A stretch of 47,353 bases of DNA. Source: JBCBKZ01 sp039026975 (GTDB taxonomy: Bacteria > Bacteroidota > Bacteroidia > J057). Position numbers and translations under genes: made by a program. The notes beneath the pieces are model-generated. The model had not been told where the DNA came from. It saw only the letters and a program-made list of their open reading frames with translations, and ran no database searches. This document shows, one piece after another, positions 1 to 8,792 of the stretch (position 1 is the stretch's first letter; each line of letters opens with the position of its first letter). The stretch is taken from contig JBCCLI010000003.1 in NCBI GenBank assembly GCA_039026975.1, forward strand, positions 1 to 47,353, written 5' to 3'.

Positions 1-798
1 GAACTCCTCCAAACGGCAAGATTGATTGAGGGGAAAGGCCTAGCCTACACATTAGAAGAAGGCTGGATGCAGGGGCGGGCCATTTACGGAGGGCTTTCCA
101 CCGCCTTATGTCTTGATGGCACCCATGCGTTACTGAAGGATCTGCCTCCTTTGCGGTCTGTTTCTGTGAATTTTATTGGACCAGCCAGTCCTGAAGTATA
201 TGTGCAAGCTAGTGTCCTTAGAAGAGGGAAGAATGTGGTTTTTGTAAAAGCTGAGTTATTCGGGCAGGATGGATTGATTACGCATACGGTATTTTGCTTT
301 GGGGCTGCCAAAGCGTCAAGGTTAGATGCTGTGTATGTACCGCCTAAGAAGGTAGTGGGCCCTGAGTCAGCCAGATCTTTATTTCCGGAAGATGGCATAA
401 CGCCAGCCGGTAAAAGAGTTCCGCCTCCCTTTACCCAACATTTTGAGGTAGCCTTGGTGAATGGAGACAGGCCTTTCTCAGGCTCTGATGATCCCAGTAT
501 GGAGCTGTGGGTAAGGCATAAGGACCCCTCTGCCAAAGATATGAAAGCCCTGATAGCCTTAGCAGATATGCCCCCACCAGCCATTTTTCCGGTTTTCAAA
601 GGCTTTGCGCCTATCAGTTCTATGAGCTGGATGTTTAATATTCTCACTGATGATCTTACTAATCAGTCAGGTTGGTGGTTAATGGGTGTATATGGAGAGC
701 ATGCTAAACAAGGCTACTCTAGCCAAAACATGACCATTTACAATGACAAGGGAGAATTGGTGGTAGCAGGAAGACAGAATATCGCAGTATTTTATTGA
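1..798 (+). CDS. Thioesterase-family protein (acyl-CoA thioesterase-like), 5' end missing
   Basis: The frame is open from base 1 and ends at TGA 796-798, so the true start lies upstream of the window; the TTG at 22 is in frame but is unlikely to be the start, since coding sequence continues upstream of it. The visible protein of about 265 residues matches the two-hotdog TesB-like thioesterase layout. Near the N-terminus is the motif GWMQGRAIYGG, typical of this family. A C-terminal hotdog follows, with SSMSWMFNI and a final stretch ending in VVAGRQNIAVFY. Family members hydrolyse acyl-CoA thioesters in the cytoplasm; the substrate cannot be told from sequence. The stop codon overlaps a tiny ATG-initiated frame (798-848). 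Family assignment is good; specificity is unknown. Confidence 0.8.
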   Translation, partial: ELLQTARLIEGKGLAYTLEEGWMQGRAIYGGLSTALCLDGTHALLKDLPPLRSVSVNFIGPASPEVYVQASVLRRGKNVVFVKAELFGQDGLITHTVFCFGAAKASRLDAVYVPPKKVVGPESARSLFPEDGITPAGKRVPPPFTQHFEVALVNGDRPFSGSDDPSMELWVRHKDPSAKDMKALIALADMPPPAIFPVFKGFAPISSMSWMFNILTDDLTNQSGWWLMGVYGEHAKQGYSSQNMTIYNDKGELVVAGRQNIAVFY

Positions 799-956
799 TG
801 TATCGCTGGTTTTTAGGAATAGTATTGGGGGTGCTGCTTTGCTTTTAGATTCAGAATAGGTCCACTTCCTTCCAAATACAGTCATAGGGTAGCCCTATCC
901 TACCGGAAATACTCTACAAGCTTCTCAGAATGTACTGAATGCAGAAGCCATAATTA

Positions 957-2267
957 TTATCTCCCTACCCTTAGTGCACCAATTAACGAGATTCTTTGTA
1001 AGCTGGAATTAGCCAGCCTGGAAGATCCTCTCCCAAATTCAGCCCTAAGTTCGAACATAAACTTGTTTAAACTGATGCCAGCTCCAGCCAGGAGGGACAG
1101 GTTGAACTGTACAGGCCCTTCAAATTCTCCTTCTCTAATAATATTCCTATTCCCAAATACATAAAACTCCTCCATACTTGTGTTGGAACTCCCTACCGTG
1201 GCAGCAAAGGAAGCGCCTCCATTCCAAAATAAGGTGGTTAAGCTTTCTTCACTCCCTAAGGTAATTCTTCTCCTTATCATACTGCCCACCTTGATGGCAG
1301 TAATGGATATGTCAGAGGTTACATGATTTTCAATGCTCTCTGAAACGGGGAGAATGACAAATCCATCATGAGAATAAGTAAGTATGCTAAGTTCTGAATT
1401 GATAAACCACTTATTATCATACCTTTTTAAAGGCACATCAAAACCCAGCCCTATGAGAAATCCGCCTTGACGGGGGTAGTCAGTCTCTTTCAGGAATTCC
1501 TCCCCACTTGTGAATTGAGTTTTTGAGTTTACATATCCCAGCAGAATGGAGGTCCTGTATCTACTCCTTTTCACTTGTTTGGCTGGAGGTAGATTTTCCT
1601 GTTTAAATGTTGGAGTAGATGACAAAAAATTGTAGTACGACTCAAATATCTTCCTTAAGCTAGTACGATTATAGGTTAGCTCATTTATCTTTCGTTTAAA
1701 GTAGGCATTTTTGCAGTCCTGAAAATAAGTAGTTAGTTGGCCTATGTACTTTTTATTCTCACGAATGATTTCCCTTGTATTCCCTGCCCCTCCAGGCATA
1801 CTGATCAAATACTTTTTTTGGTATAGCAACTCATAAGCTCCGTTTCTGAAAATATAGAATAGCTGCTTGCCATTAGGTAAGTTCAAGCTGTATAAGCTTT
1901 TACTTCCTTCTATTAGGGTGGACAAGAAGAAGGTGTCTTGGACTACCTGGAAGTTAGCATCATAATTGAAGTCCATATCCCTATAGGGACTCTTTTCTAT
2001 TTCTATGATACCCCCTACAAACTTCCCTTCTTCCACTAAAAATGCCTTAACCTCATGTGGTTTATAGGTAGTTAATTCTCCAGTTTGAGAATTTTTAAAG
2101 GTCACAAATGTAGGATTACCGGATTTGTTGAGATAATCTAGTTCTCCTACTAAGGTATCCTGGGAGAAGGTAATGATTTTTCCTGGTATGAATTTGACCT
2201 GACTAAGGCATAAAGAGGTACTACAAGCAGCAAAGAGGCAAATGGTTAAGCATCTATATAGGAACAT
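957..2267 (-). CDS. Hypothetical secreted protein, probable outer-membrane beta-barrel
   Basis: 436 residues. Residues 1-22 form a signal peptide (short basic start, hydrophobic core, ending near CLSQ). The first 150 residues look like a soluble, strand-rich domain (LVGELDYLNKSG, YKPHEVKAFLVEEG) of the kind often seen before a barrel in Bacteroidota proteins of unknown function. From about residue 235 the sequence alternates polar and hydrophobic residues with aromatic girdles (SILLGYVNSKTQF, GFLIGLGFDVPLK, FNLSLLAGAGISL, FMFELRAEFGRG), as expected for an outer-membrane beta-barrel. Both flanking genes are separate transcription units: the next minus-strand gene lies 137 bp upstream. No catalytic motif is visible and I do not recognise a named family. 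Confidence 0.75.
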   Translation of the reverse strand: MFLYRCLTICLFAACSTSLCLSQVKFIPGKIITFSQDTLVGELDYLNKSGNPTFVTFKNSQTGELTTYKPHEVKAFLVEEGKFVGGIIEIEKSPYRDMDFNYDANFQVVQDTFFLSTLIEGSKSLYSLNLPNGKQLFYIFRNGAYELLYQKKYLISMPGGAGNTREIIRENKKYIGQLTTYFQDCKNAYFKRKINELTYNRTSLRKIFESYYNFLSSTPTFKQENLPPAKQVKRSRYRTSILLGYVNSKTQFTSGEEFLKETDYPRQGGFLIGLGFDVPLKRYDNKWFINSELSILTYSHDGFVILPVSESIENHVTSDISITAIKVGSMIRRRITLGSEESLTTLFWNGGASFAATVGSSNTSMEEFYVFGNRNIIREGEFEGPVQFNLSLLAGAGISLNKFMFELRAEFGRGSSRLANSSLQRISLIGALRVGR

Positions 2268-2404
2268 ACGGATAGGTTCAGATGACTGAAGATAGTTTGT
2301 TCACTTAGTATAATGAAATAATGGGCATTTTATTTCAGAGAAATAAATAACATATAAATAAGTTTTTTATGGTAAGCGTTTGTTTGTAGAAATGGGGGAG
2401 GAGC

Positions 2405-3346
2405 CTATGGGGCTAGTAACCTTCTTTGTATAGCCCACGCTAACAATAGCTGATTAAATAATTCTGCTTCTTCTAGCTGAGGGGTATGCCCACTCTTTTC
2501 AAACAGAGTAAAGGTGAAGTCTGGAACAGTTTTATATGCTACCTGCCAAAGCGTGTAGGGAATCACATAATCATATGTACCCATCCCTACCCAAACGGGA
2601 ATAGTTACCTCTACAGAATCTCTAAACATATCGTAATCCTGAAAAACGCTTCCAAACAGATGGCTGGTAAGTTCTGTATGTGCTATCATCCCCTCCCACA
2701 GCCAAGCGGCATCATAGAGAGAATCATACCAGTACTGAGCAGAAGTAGCTATATAGGCCTTGGCAAAATCGTTAGAATTGTCTTCAGCCAACTCAACTTG
2801 TAAAGCTTCCCAAAGACTGTCTTGTAAGGTCTTTCTTTCTGGATGGGCAGTCTCCCATAAGTCTAAAACCGCTTTATCAAAGACTTCACTTCCATGCTTG
2901 GCCGGAGAACCTATAATCACCAGACCAGATATTTTGTCCTGATGCAGCTTAGCGTATTCCATGGCAAGGGTCCCATGAATAGAATGCCCTATGAGTAAGG
3001 GCTTTTCCAGTCCCAGCTGTTGTCTGGCACTCTCTACATCTGCCACTATTTCTTCTATGCCATATTCTTCCAGATTTACAGGAGAATATTCTTCTGCAAA
3101 CCACCGCAGGTCCACATAGTGTAGCTGTAAGTACTTTTCAAGCTCCTTTGAAAAAGTCTTGGGATAATAGATATGCGAGCCTATGACCAGGGTAGGGGTG
3201 CCAGTTCCTTCTATCACATAGTCAAGGGTAGTGGAGCCTACTTGAATGCCTTGGTAGGCAGATGTTGCCTTTTCCTCCTGTTCTGCCTTAGGAGAACACG
3301 CGAGAAATAGAATTAGGATGGAGATGATCAAATAGTAGCTTTTCAT
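2405..3346 (-). CDS. Alpha/beta-hydrolase fold lipoprotein
   Basis: 313 residues. A lipoprotein signal (LILFLACSPK, lipidated Cys17) places it in the cell envelope. The body is an alpha/beta hydrolase: nucleophile elbow GHSIHG with Ser122, an acid near GTYDYVIP and a C-terminal histidine in KSGHTPQLEE, giving a complete Ser-Asp-His triad. The region between residues 145 and 225 is a helical cap. It resembles proline-iminopeptidase/esterase-type hydrolases, but the substrate cannot be assigned. It is followed 74 bp downstream by another minus-strand gene start region containing a half copy of a CTTnGCG repeat, so the two are probably not tightly coupled. Confidence 0.85.
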   Translation of the reverse strand: MKSYYLIISILILFLACSPKAEQEEKATSAYQGIQVGSTTLDYVIEGTGTPTLVIGSHIYYPKTFSKELEKYLQLHYVDLRWFAEEYSPVNLEEYGIEEIVADVESARQQLGLEKPLLIGHSIHGTLAMEYAKLHQDKISGLVIIGSPAKHGSEVFDKAVLDLWETAHPERKTLQDSLWEALQVELAEDNSNDFAKAYIATSAQYWYDSLYDAAWLWEGMIAHTELTSHLFGSVFQDYDMFRDSVEVTIPVWVGMGTYDYVIPYTLWQVAYKTVPDFTFTLFEKSGHTPQLEEAELFNQLLLAWAIQRRLLAP

Positions 3347-3368
3347 TTATAGTTAGGCTATTCTTTCT

Positions 3369-3397
3369 CTTTGCACCTTTGCGGTTTTGCGTGAAAA
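3369..3397. repeat. Half copy of CTTnGCG-type palindromic repeat (copy 1)
   Basis: The 29 bases between the hydrolase and the DUF1593 gene contain the phased pattern CTTTGCACCTTTGCGGTTTT followed by GCGTGAAAA. This resembles one arm of the longer imperfect palindromes at 5372-5440 and 9824-9891. The second arm is absent here. Non-coding; probably a decayed copy of an interspersed extragenic repeat. Confidence 0.5.
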
Positions 3398-3420
3398 CAC
3401 TCGGCAGGAATATTCTCATT

Positions 3421-4842
3421 CTACGGACTAATCTTCACAATTACCCTTTTATACCTAGTTAAAGAGGGAGTTCCTTTATCGGTCAGCTCGAGGATGAAAT
3501 GAGCCGTCTCTTCTTTTTCCACCTCAGGAGCAGTAAAGTATACCCTGTGGACATTTTCAGCCCCCATATTGATCTTTCCCTGATAGCTTCCTGCCTCAGG
3601 ATAATGATACCAAAGGAAGCTCAAGTTATCTCCATCGGGATCAGTAGAATTAAAAGCATCCAGTAAAAAGCCTTCTCCTGACTTTAGGCTGAATGCTGAT
3701 TCATGACTTAAAACAGGAACAGGCGGATGATTAGCTTCCTCAAATCTACTTGTGCACCAGTCCATTCTCGCCGCGAAATCATTCTGAAAGTCATCCCTCC
3801 AGCGCCAGAGGGTTACCTTTTGATCGGCGAATGTATTGGTATCTCTTATAATGGTTCTTCCATATTCTCCAAAAATATAAGGAGAATAGCTGTCAGTAGT
3901 ATTAGTCCATATAGGTCTGGTTTCGGGAGCTCTCTCGACCACGGAATGCCCTTTAAGTATACTGGCAAAGTCAGGTTTATATAGCTCATATCTGCCTCCC
4001 CATCCCCCCCAGTTAGGGTGTGCTGGCTCATTTAGGCCATTCTGGATGAGAGAAAGAAAGGCGGGTGTATCTCCTTCCATTCCCCAGGCCACGTCCGGAT
4101 AACTAGCTCCTAAAGGACCGTGGCCTTGTTGTATGTGTTTGGCCAACCAGCTATTGCTAATGCTTTCATTTTTGATCCCTTGGACATAGGAATGGATGCC
4201 TGTCCAGGTAGCGCTCCCATAGTGATCACCAGGAGTCACTATGTAGAAAAGTGCAGGGAAATTATTTCTGATCCAGATCCCACTGTCATCCTGGTCAGAA
4301 ATGGTATATACCCTTAGCTTGGCTACTAGTCTGTTAGTCTCCGCTTTTGTGTGTGTCTCTCTTAGCGTATGTAAGGCTTGTGCCAGGGTATTTACGCCTC
4401 CCCAGACAGATATCCACAAAGGCCTTTCATCTTCCTTCACCAATTCTTCAATAATCAAATCAGACCCTTCTGTATCCATCCCTTTGCCCACGCCTAACAT
4501 GCCATATTTCGGGATGCCACTTTTTACCAGGTTTTGGAGTGTCCCTGCTTCCGGGTAGCCTTTCTCATGTAAAAGTAGATTGGGCTGTACCGCTCCGTAG
4601 GCCAGGAGCACCTTTCTGATGGATTCAGGATTCACTTCGTTTTGAAGCCAGCAGGAGGTAGTAGCTACTAATCCCTTAACATCTATCTGATTACTGTATA
4701 ATAACAGCCTGACTAATGATTGAGTATCATCAGGATCAGCTTCTATGTCTGTGAGAATGATGACTCTGTGTTTTTCCTGTGCTTGAAGGAGGGAAACAGG
4801 TAGAAAAATAAGTCCTAGTAAGAGGTAAAAGTGAGTTCTCAT
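3421..4842 (-). CDS. DUF1593 / Sde0182-type secreted nucleoside-hydrolase-like protein
   Basis: 473 residues with a cleavable signal peptide (residues 1-21, ending LLQAQ). The N-terminal domain begins RVIILTDIEADPDDTQSL, the acidic calcium-binding motif of the nucleoside-hydrolase fold in the family formerly called DUF1593 (cellulose-binding Sde0182-like). Further family motifs are WISVWGGVNTLAQAL and YTISDQDDSGIWIRNNFP. After about residue 365 comes a beta-sandwich tail (DAFNSTDPDGDNLSFLWYHY) like the family's C-terminal domain. Such proteins are periplasmic or secreted and linked to glycan or nucleoside use, but no activity is established. The upstream gene crtZ starts a separate unit. Confidence 0.85.
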   Translation of the reverse strand: MRTHFYLLLGLIFLPVSLLQAQEKHRVIILTDIEADPDDTQSLVRLLLYSNQIDVKGLVATTSCWLQNEVNPESIRKVLLAYGAVQPNLLLHEKGYPEAGTLQNLVKSGIPKYGMLGVGKGMDTEGSDLIIEELVKEDERPLWISVWGGVNTLAQALHTLRETHTKAETNRLVAKLRVYTISDQDDSGIWIRNNFPALFYIVTPGDHYGSATWTGIHSYVQGIKNESISNSWLAKHIQQGHGPLGASYPDVAWGMEGDTPAFLSLIQNGLNEPAHPNWGGWGGRYELYKPDFASILKGHSVVERAPETRPIWTNTTDSYSPYIFGEYGRTIIRDTNTFADQKVTLWRWRDDFQNDFAARMDWCTSRFEEANHPPVPVLSHESAFSLKSGEGFLLDAFNSTDPDGDNLSFLWYHYPEAGSYQGKINMGAENVHRVYFTAPEVEKEETAHFILELTDKGTPSLTRYKRVIVKISP

Positions 4843-4894
4843 AGATTAACTGTATTTAGGTAAGAAAGAGAACCCTTTTGGATATACCTACCTA

Positions 4895-5356
4895 TTATTT
4901 AGCCCTTTTCTTCGCATCCTTCACCTCATACTTAGGCGTGGCATAGAGAAAGCCGTATGCTTCAGAAGGATTCTTGCCAAGGTGCTTATGATGCTTTTTG
5001 TGGGCACGGATGAGGCGTTTAATGTATTTATTGTTGAATTTATACTTGACCTTGACTCTTCTGTGGATGATGATGTCATGTAGGTAGAAGTATAGAAAGC
5101 CATAAAGCGTAATGCCTACTCCTATGAAAGTGTACCACTCCAGGGTGGGGGCACCAAAGAAGATCAGGAAAAAGGCCGCCACTGCATAGGAGACTGACAC
5201 TAAATCATTCCATTCCCACCAGGTTTTTTGGGGCGTATGATGAGATTGGTGAAGAAACCATAAGGGGCCGTGCAAAATGTATTTATGGATGACCCAGGCA
5301 AGTCCTTCCATGATAAAAATGGTGGCAATGGTAATGAAAATATAGAGCAATATCAT
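4895..5356 (-). CDS. crtZ: Beta-carotene hydroxylase (fatty acid hydroxylase superfamily)
   Basis: 153 residues, the normal length for CrtZ. The di-iron histidine clusters are all visible: HKYILHG (His24, His29), HQSHH (His36, His39, His40), HDIIIH (His93, His98) and HKKHHKH (His119 to His125). Membrane helices lie at about 1-20, 53-70 and 73-92. CrtZ hydroxylates the beta-ionone rings of beta-carotene to make zeaxanthin in the inner membrane, so the host is probably pigmented. No other carotenoid genes are in the window. The gene lies between a DUF1593 gene and a palindromic repeat upstream of its start. Confidence 0.9.
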   Translation of the reverse strand: MILLYIFITIATIFIMEGLAWVIHKYILHGPLWFLHQSHHTPQKTWWEWNDLVSVSYAVAAFFLIFFGAPTLEWYTFIGVGITLYGFLYFYLHDIIIHRRVKVKYKFNNKYIKRLIRAHKKHHKHLGKNPSEAYGFLYATPKYEVKDAKKRAK

Positions 5357-5371
5357 ATGCAGAGGTTAAAA

Positions 5372-5440
5372 TTCCTTAGCGTCTTCGCGGCTTTGCCTGG
5401 AGTATTTTTCACCTCAAGACGCTAAGCCGTCAAGAATATT
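5372..5440. repeat. CTTnGCG-type imperfect palindrome (copy 2)
   Basis: Between crtZ and cutC lie two arms built of phased CTTnGCGn units: left arm CTTAGCGTCTTCGCGGCTTT (5375-5394) and right arm CAAGACGCTAAGCCGTCAAG (5415-5434). They are separated by a T-rich centre (TATTTTTCACCT). The arms are imperfect reverse complements and can fold into a long interrupted hairpin. The same layout recurs at 9824-9891, with a half copy at 3369-3397. Confidence 0.7.
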
Positions 5441-5451
5441 ACTGATGAAGC

Positions 5452-6201
5452 TTATTTCTGTTTATCCAGGCTGTCAATTTCTTCCCTCATGGCATTGACA
5501 ATTTCCTCCTGCGTGATGGCTCTTCCCCAGCTTTCTTTTCCATGCCCTATGGATACTATACCAGGATCTATGGTAGAAATAGAAGGAACCCGTTGGCTGG
5601 CACTCCCGTGTATTTCTTTAGCTCCCGTGTAGGCTAATATCTCCCTGATGTTGGTGGGCTTGACTCCTGCTCCCGGCATAATGGAAATATCCCTTCCAAA
5701 GGTAGCTATCAGCTCTTTTAGTATCGTCCTACCTTCCCAGGCAGAAGAAGCTTGGCCAGAAGTCAGAATTCGGCTGATCCCCATTTCAATCAGAGTCTCA
5801 GTAGCTCTATAAGGATCAGGCACATATTCAAAAGCTCTATGGAAGGTAAGCTCCATCCCATCTGCTACTTCCACTAATTCTTTCAGGCTTTCTTGGTCTA
5901 CTTTTCCCTCTTCCGTTAGGCATCCAACTACCACACCCTGTATCCCATATGCCTTGGCTCGCTTTATCTCAGCTACTTGCATCTTGACATCTGCGGAAGA
6001 ACAAATAAAGTCTCCCACCCTGGGCCTGACCATCATCATGACATTCTGCCCAAAGTTCTCCACTGCATAAGCTAATAATCCTTCTGATGGGGTAGTGCCA
6101 CCTGTAGGGAGAGCGCCGCATACTTCCAGCCTGTCCGCTCCGCCCGCCTTAGCAGCCAGTATAGACTCAGCAGCGTCCACACAGATCTCCAATCTGATCA
6201 T
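5452..6201 (-). CDS. cutC: CutC family protein (copper homeostasis)
   Basis: 249 residues, a full-length TIM-barrel CutC. Recognisable motifs run from the N-terminus LEICVDAAESILAAKAGGAD through GGTTPSEG, MMMVRPRVGDF, GVVVGCLTEEG, MELTFHRAFE and RILTSGQ to IMPGAGV. The family has been linked to copper tolerance, but its biochemical role remains unclear. Its start overlaps the stop of the glycosylasparaginase gene by 4 bp (6198-6201), so the two are very probably translated from one transcript. The product is cytoplasmic with no signal peptide. Confidence 0.92.
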   Translation of the reverse strand: MIRLEICVDAAESILAAKAGGADRLEVCGALPTGGTTPSEGLLAYAVENFGQNVMMMVRPRVGDFICSSADVKMQVAEIKRAKAYGIQGVVVGCLTEEGKVDQESLKELVEVADGMELTFHRAFEYVPDPYRATETLIEMGISRILTSGQASSAWEGRTILKELIATFGRDISIMPGAGVKPTNIREILAYTGAKEIHGSASQRVPSISTIDPGIVSIGHGKESWGRAITQEEIVNAMREEIDSLDKQK

Positions 6202-7172
6202 AACTTACTATTGGCATCTATGAGTTGGTTGCCCTTGATGGGATCATAGACTGCGTAATTGAAGCCAGACTGTATGCAGTATGCGCCATATTCTCCAGCC
6301 TTGTTGAGTGCGAGGAAACCTACTTGTATGCTTTCATAGTCCGGGTTCTTCTCTATTACCCTTTCTGTAGCCAGTCTGCAAGCTTCTTCAGGACTTTTCC
6401 CTTGTCGCATGAATTCTACTACTAGATGACACCCCACCACTCTGATGACCGCCTCTCCCCAACCGGTAGCTGCTGCTCCTCCTACGGCATTATCTACATA
6501 CATGCCTGCGCCTATAATGGGAGAATCGCCCACCCGACCTTTTAATTTATACGCTGCTCCGCTGGTGGTACAGGCACCGGAAAGGTTGCCATTCTGGTCT
6601 AAGGCAATCATGCCTATGGTATCATGGTTCTCCGCATTTATTTCCGGTGTCTCAAAGGTGTTTTTCTCCTTCCATGCTTCCCATGCCTTGCGAGCCTTAT
6701 CTGTAAGGAGATCCTTTTCTGTAAATCCCTGTTCCTTGGCAAACTGTAGCGCGCCATCACCTACCAGCATCACATGCGGTGTTTCTTCCATGACTTTTCT
6801 GGCCACGGAAATGGGATTCTCAATGTGCTGTAGATAAGCTACGGACCCACAGTCTCCTTTCTCATCCATGATGCAGGCATCCAGGGTGACATTTCCTTCC
6901 CTATCTGGGAGTCCCCCTATGCCTACTGAGGTTTCTTCTGGATCAGACTCTACTACTCTTACCCCTTGCTCTACGGCATCTAGGGCGCTACCCCCTTCAG
7001 ATAAAACTTTCCAGGCAGCTTCATTAGCCTGTATCCCAAATCTCCAGGTGGAAATAACTACGGGTTTCTGGGTAGGTGAGGAGGGGTCAGCTTGCGCACA
7101 TGCTTGTAGGGCTGTGCCACTAAAGAGTGAGCCCAGGGCTGTGGTTTTAAGAAACTTTCTTCTGTTGGTCAT
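6198..7172 (-). CDS. Tat-exported glycosylasparaginase, probable lipoprotein
   Basis: 324 residues of the N-terminal-nucleophile (Ntn) asparaginase family. The start carries a twin-arginine motif (NRRKFLK) and a hydrophobic stretch ending ALQAC (Cys25), so it is probably exported folded by Tat and lipidated. The autocleavage site is ENHDTIGM: cleavage before Thr185 would expose the catalytic threonine. Substrate-loop motifs GRVGDSPIIGAG and GGAAATGWGEA match N4-(beta-N-acetylglucosaminyl)-L-asparaginase, which releases aspartate and the glycosylamine from N-linked glycan cores. Both ends overlap neighbours by 4 bp (decarboxylase upstream, cutC downstream). Confidence 0.92.
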   Translation of the reverse strand: MTNRRKFLKTTALGSLFSGTALQACAQADPSSPTQKPVVISTWRFGIQANEAAWKVLSEGGSALDAVEQGVRVVESDPEETSVGIGGLPDREGNVTLDACIMDEKGDCGSVAYLQHIENPISVARKVMEETPHVMLVGDGALQFAKEQGFTEKDLLTDKARKAWEAWKEKNTFETPEINAENHDTIGMIALDQNGNLSGACTTSGAAYKLKGRVGDSPIIGAGMYVDNAVGGAAATGWGEAVIRVVGCHLVVEFMRQGKSPEEACRLATERVIEKNPDYESIQVGFLALNKAGEYGAYCIQSGFNYAVYDPIKGNQLIDANSKL

Positions 7173-8605
7173 GATTGTGTGGGTTGAGAGATTAACAGCT
7201 TGCTGTGTTCAAGTAAAACATTCCAAAGCGTATCCACATGGGATTGATTGATATAGGTCTGCCCAATGCATACCCGTAGGGTATAGGCTCCATTCAGTTT
7301 CGTGTGGGTGAGGTATACTTTGCCACTATCATTCATGCTTTTGAGTAGCTTGGTATTCAGCCCATTAAGCTGTCCCTCATCCATCATTCCTTCAGGCTTA
7401 TAGCGGAAACAAACCAGGTTTAGTGGGGTGGGGGCCAGAATCTCAAAATCTGGATGAGCTTCCAATTTCTCTGTAAAGGCCTTTGTGAGTGCTATGTGTT
7501 TCCTGAGAATATCCTGCATTTGCTTGATGCCCATATTTCTCATCACAAACCATAACTTGAGCGCGCGGAACCTTCTGCCAAGGGGTATTCCCCAATCCCG
7601 ATAGTTATTCACGCTCTGGTCGTGCTGGGTCTTTAGGTATTCAGGGAGAATTTCAAACGTCCTGATGAGCGTACCCTTATCTTTTACATAGTAGGCCGTA
7701 CAGTCAAAATTAGTAAACATCCATTTATGCGGGTTAAATACAAAGCTATCTGCCAGCTCCAACCCCTGCTGGGTATCTCTAAATTCTGGTAGTAGCAAGG
7801 CCGTCCCTGCATAAGCGGCATCTACATGAAACCACACGCCAAACTCCCGGCAGATTTCTCCCATTTCCTCTAAGGGGTCCATGGCAGTAGAACCCGTGGT
7901 ACCCGTAGCGGCTATCACAATGAGGGGGGTAAATCCCTCTTCTATGTCTGTTTGTATGGCTTTCCGTAGCAGCTCAGGACGCATAGCAAAGCTATCGTCC
8001 ACCCCTACTTTGACCGTGTTATGGGAACCTATTCCGGCAATTTTAACGCCTTTTTCTATGGAAGAATGGGTTTGGGTGGAGCAGTATACACGGAATTTCT
8101 CCTCTCCTGTAAATCCTGTAGAATTAATCTGAAAGTCTGTTTTGGCTTCCCTGGCTGACAGGATGGCGTTTAGGGTAGCATCAGAGGCAGTTGATTGTAT
8201 GCTCCCTGCCCAGGAAGCTGGGAGTTTCATGACTTTCTTGATCCATTCCATCATGGCCTCTTCCAGTTCAGCAGCAGCAGGGGAAGTGTCCCAAATCATG
8301 CACTGGGCTCCCAGGCTAGCTGTAAGCATTTCTCCCAAGAGGGAAGGGAAACTGGCATTAGCAGGGAAATACGCATGATAATTAGGATGCTGCCAATGGG
8401 TAATTCCAGGGAGAATAATAGCCTGAAAGTCCTTAAGGATTTGGTCCATGGATTCTCCTTCTTCTGGTGCCTCAGGGGGGATTTGCTGGAGAATATCTCC
8501 CGGTTGAACTTGAGATTTGACGGGGTACTGTTCTATTTGCTGGTAGTAATCGGCCATCCAGTCCACGACTTGGTGGGCATAGGCTCGGAATGTTTCCGCG
8601 TTCAT
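7169..8605 (-). CDS. Group II PLP-dependent amino acid decarboxylase (aromatic L-amino acid type)
   Basis: 478 residues. Family motifs: HPNYHAYFPA near residue 73, QTHSS with the ring-stacking His180, HVDAAYAG with Asp262 binding the pyridine nitrogen, and NPHKWMF with the PLP lysine Lys294. Length and motifs fit the DOPA/tyrosine/tryptophan decarboxylase branch, which converts aromatic amino acids to tryptamine-like amines and CO2; glutamate decarboxylases look different. The exact substrate is not decidable. It is the first gene of a three-gene minus-strand operon, overlapping the glycosylasparaginase start by 4 bp. Confidence 0.9.
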   Translation of the reverse strand: MNAETFRAYAHQVVDWMADYYQQIEQYPVKSQVQPGDILQQIPPEAPEEGESMDQILKDFQAIILPGITHWQHPNYHAYFPANASFPSLLGEMLTASLGAQCMIWDTSPAAAELEEAMMEWIKKVMKLPASWAGSIQSTASDATLNAILSAREAKTDFQINSTGFTGEEKFRVYCSTQTHSSIEKGVKIAGIGSHNTVKVGVDDSFAMRPELLRKAIQTDIEEGFTPLIVIAATGTTGSTAMDPLEEMGEICREFGVWFHVDAAYAGTALLLPEFRDTQQGLELADSFVFNPHKWMFTNFDCTAYYVKDKGTLIRTFEILPEYLKTQHDQSVNNYRDWGIPLGRRFRALKLWFVMRNMGIKQMQDILRKHIALTKAFTEKLEAHPDFEILAPTPLNLVCFRYKPEGMMDEGQLNGLNTKLLKSMNDSGKVYLTHTKLNGAYTLRVCIGQTYINQSHVDTLWNVLLEHSKLLISQPTQS

Positions 8606-8751
8606 GTATCCTTAGTGTTAGGTGGTCTTACAATCTATTCAATTTAGGAAAAAATCCCATCTGCCCCTGTTATCTAGTGCTGTATTTGGGGAGAATACAT
8701 TAAATAATTATAAAGCCTTTCATGGGGAAGAAAGACATTCGTTTTCATCAC

Positions 8752-8759
8752 TATATTTG
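8752..8759 (+). promoter_or_regulatory. Candidate -7 promoter box of manA (TATATTTG)
   Basis: TATATTTG matches the Bacteroidota -7 consensus TAnnTTTG exactly and lies 33 bp upstream of the manA ATG, leaving a short leader. No convincing TTTG -33 box stands 19-20 bp further upstream, so support is partial. Confidence 0.4.
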
Positions 8760-8792
8760 AGTCGATAAACTGTTATATATCAGCAATATTTT

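Noticed and set aside
84..647. 187-codon frame on the minus strand
   Set aside because: Antisense to the thioesterase gene, no recognisable features.
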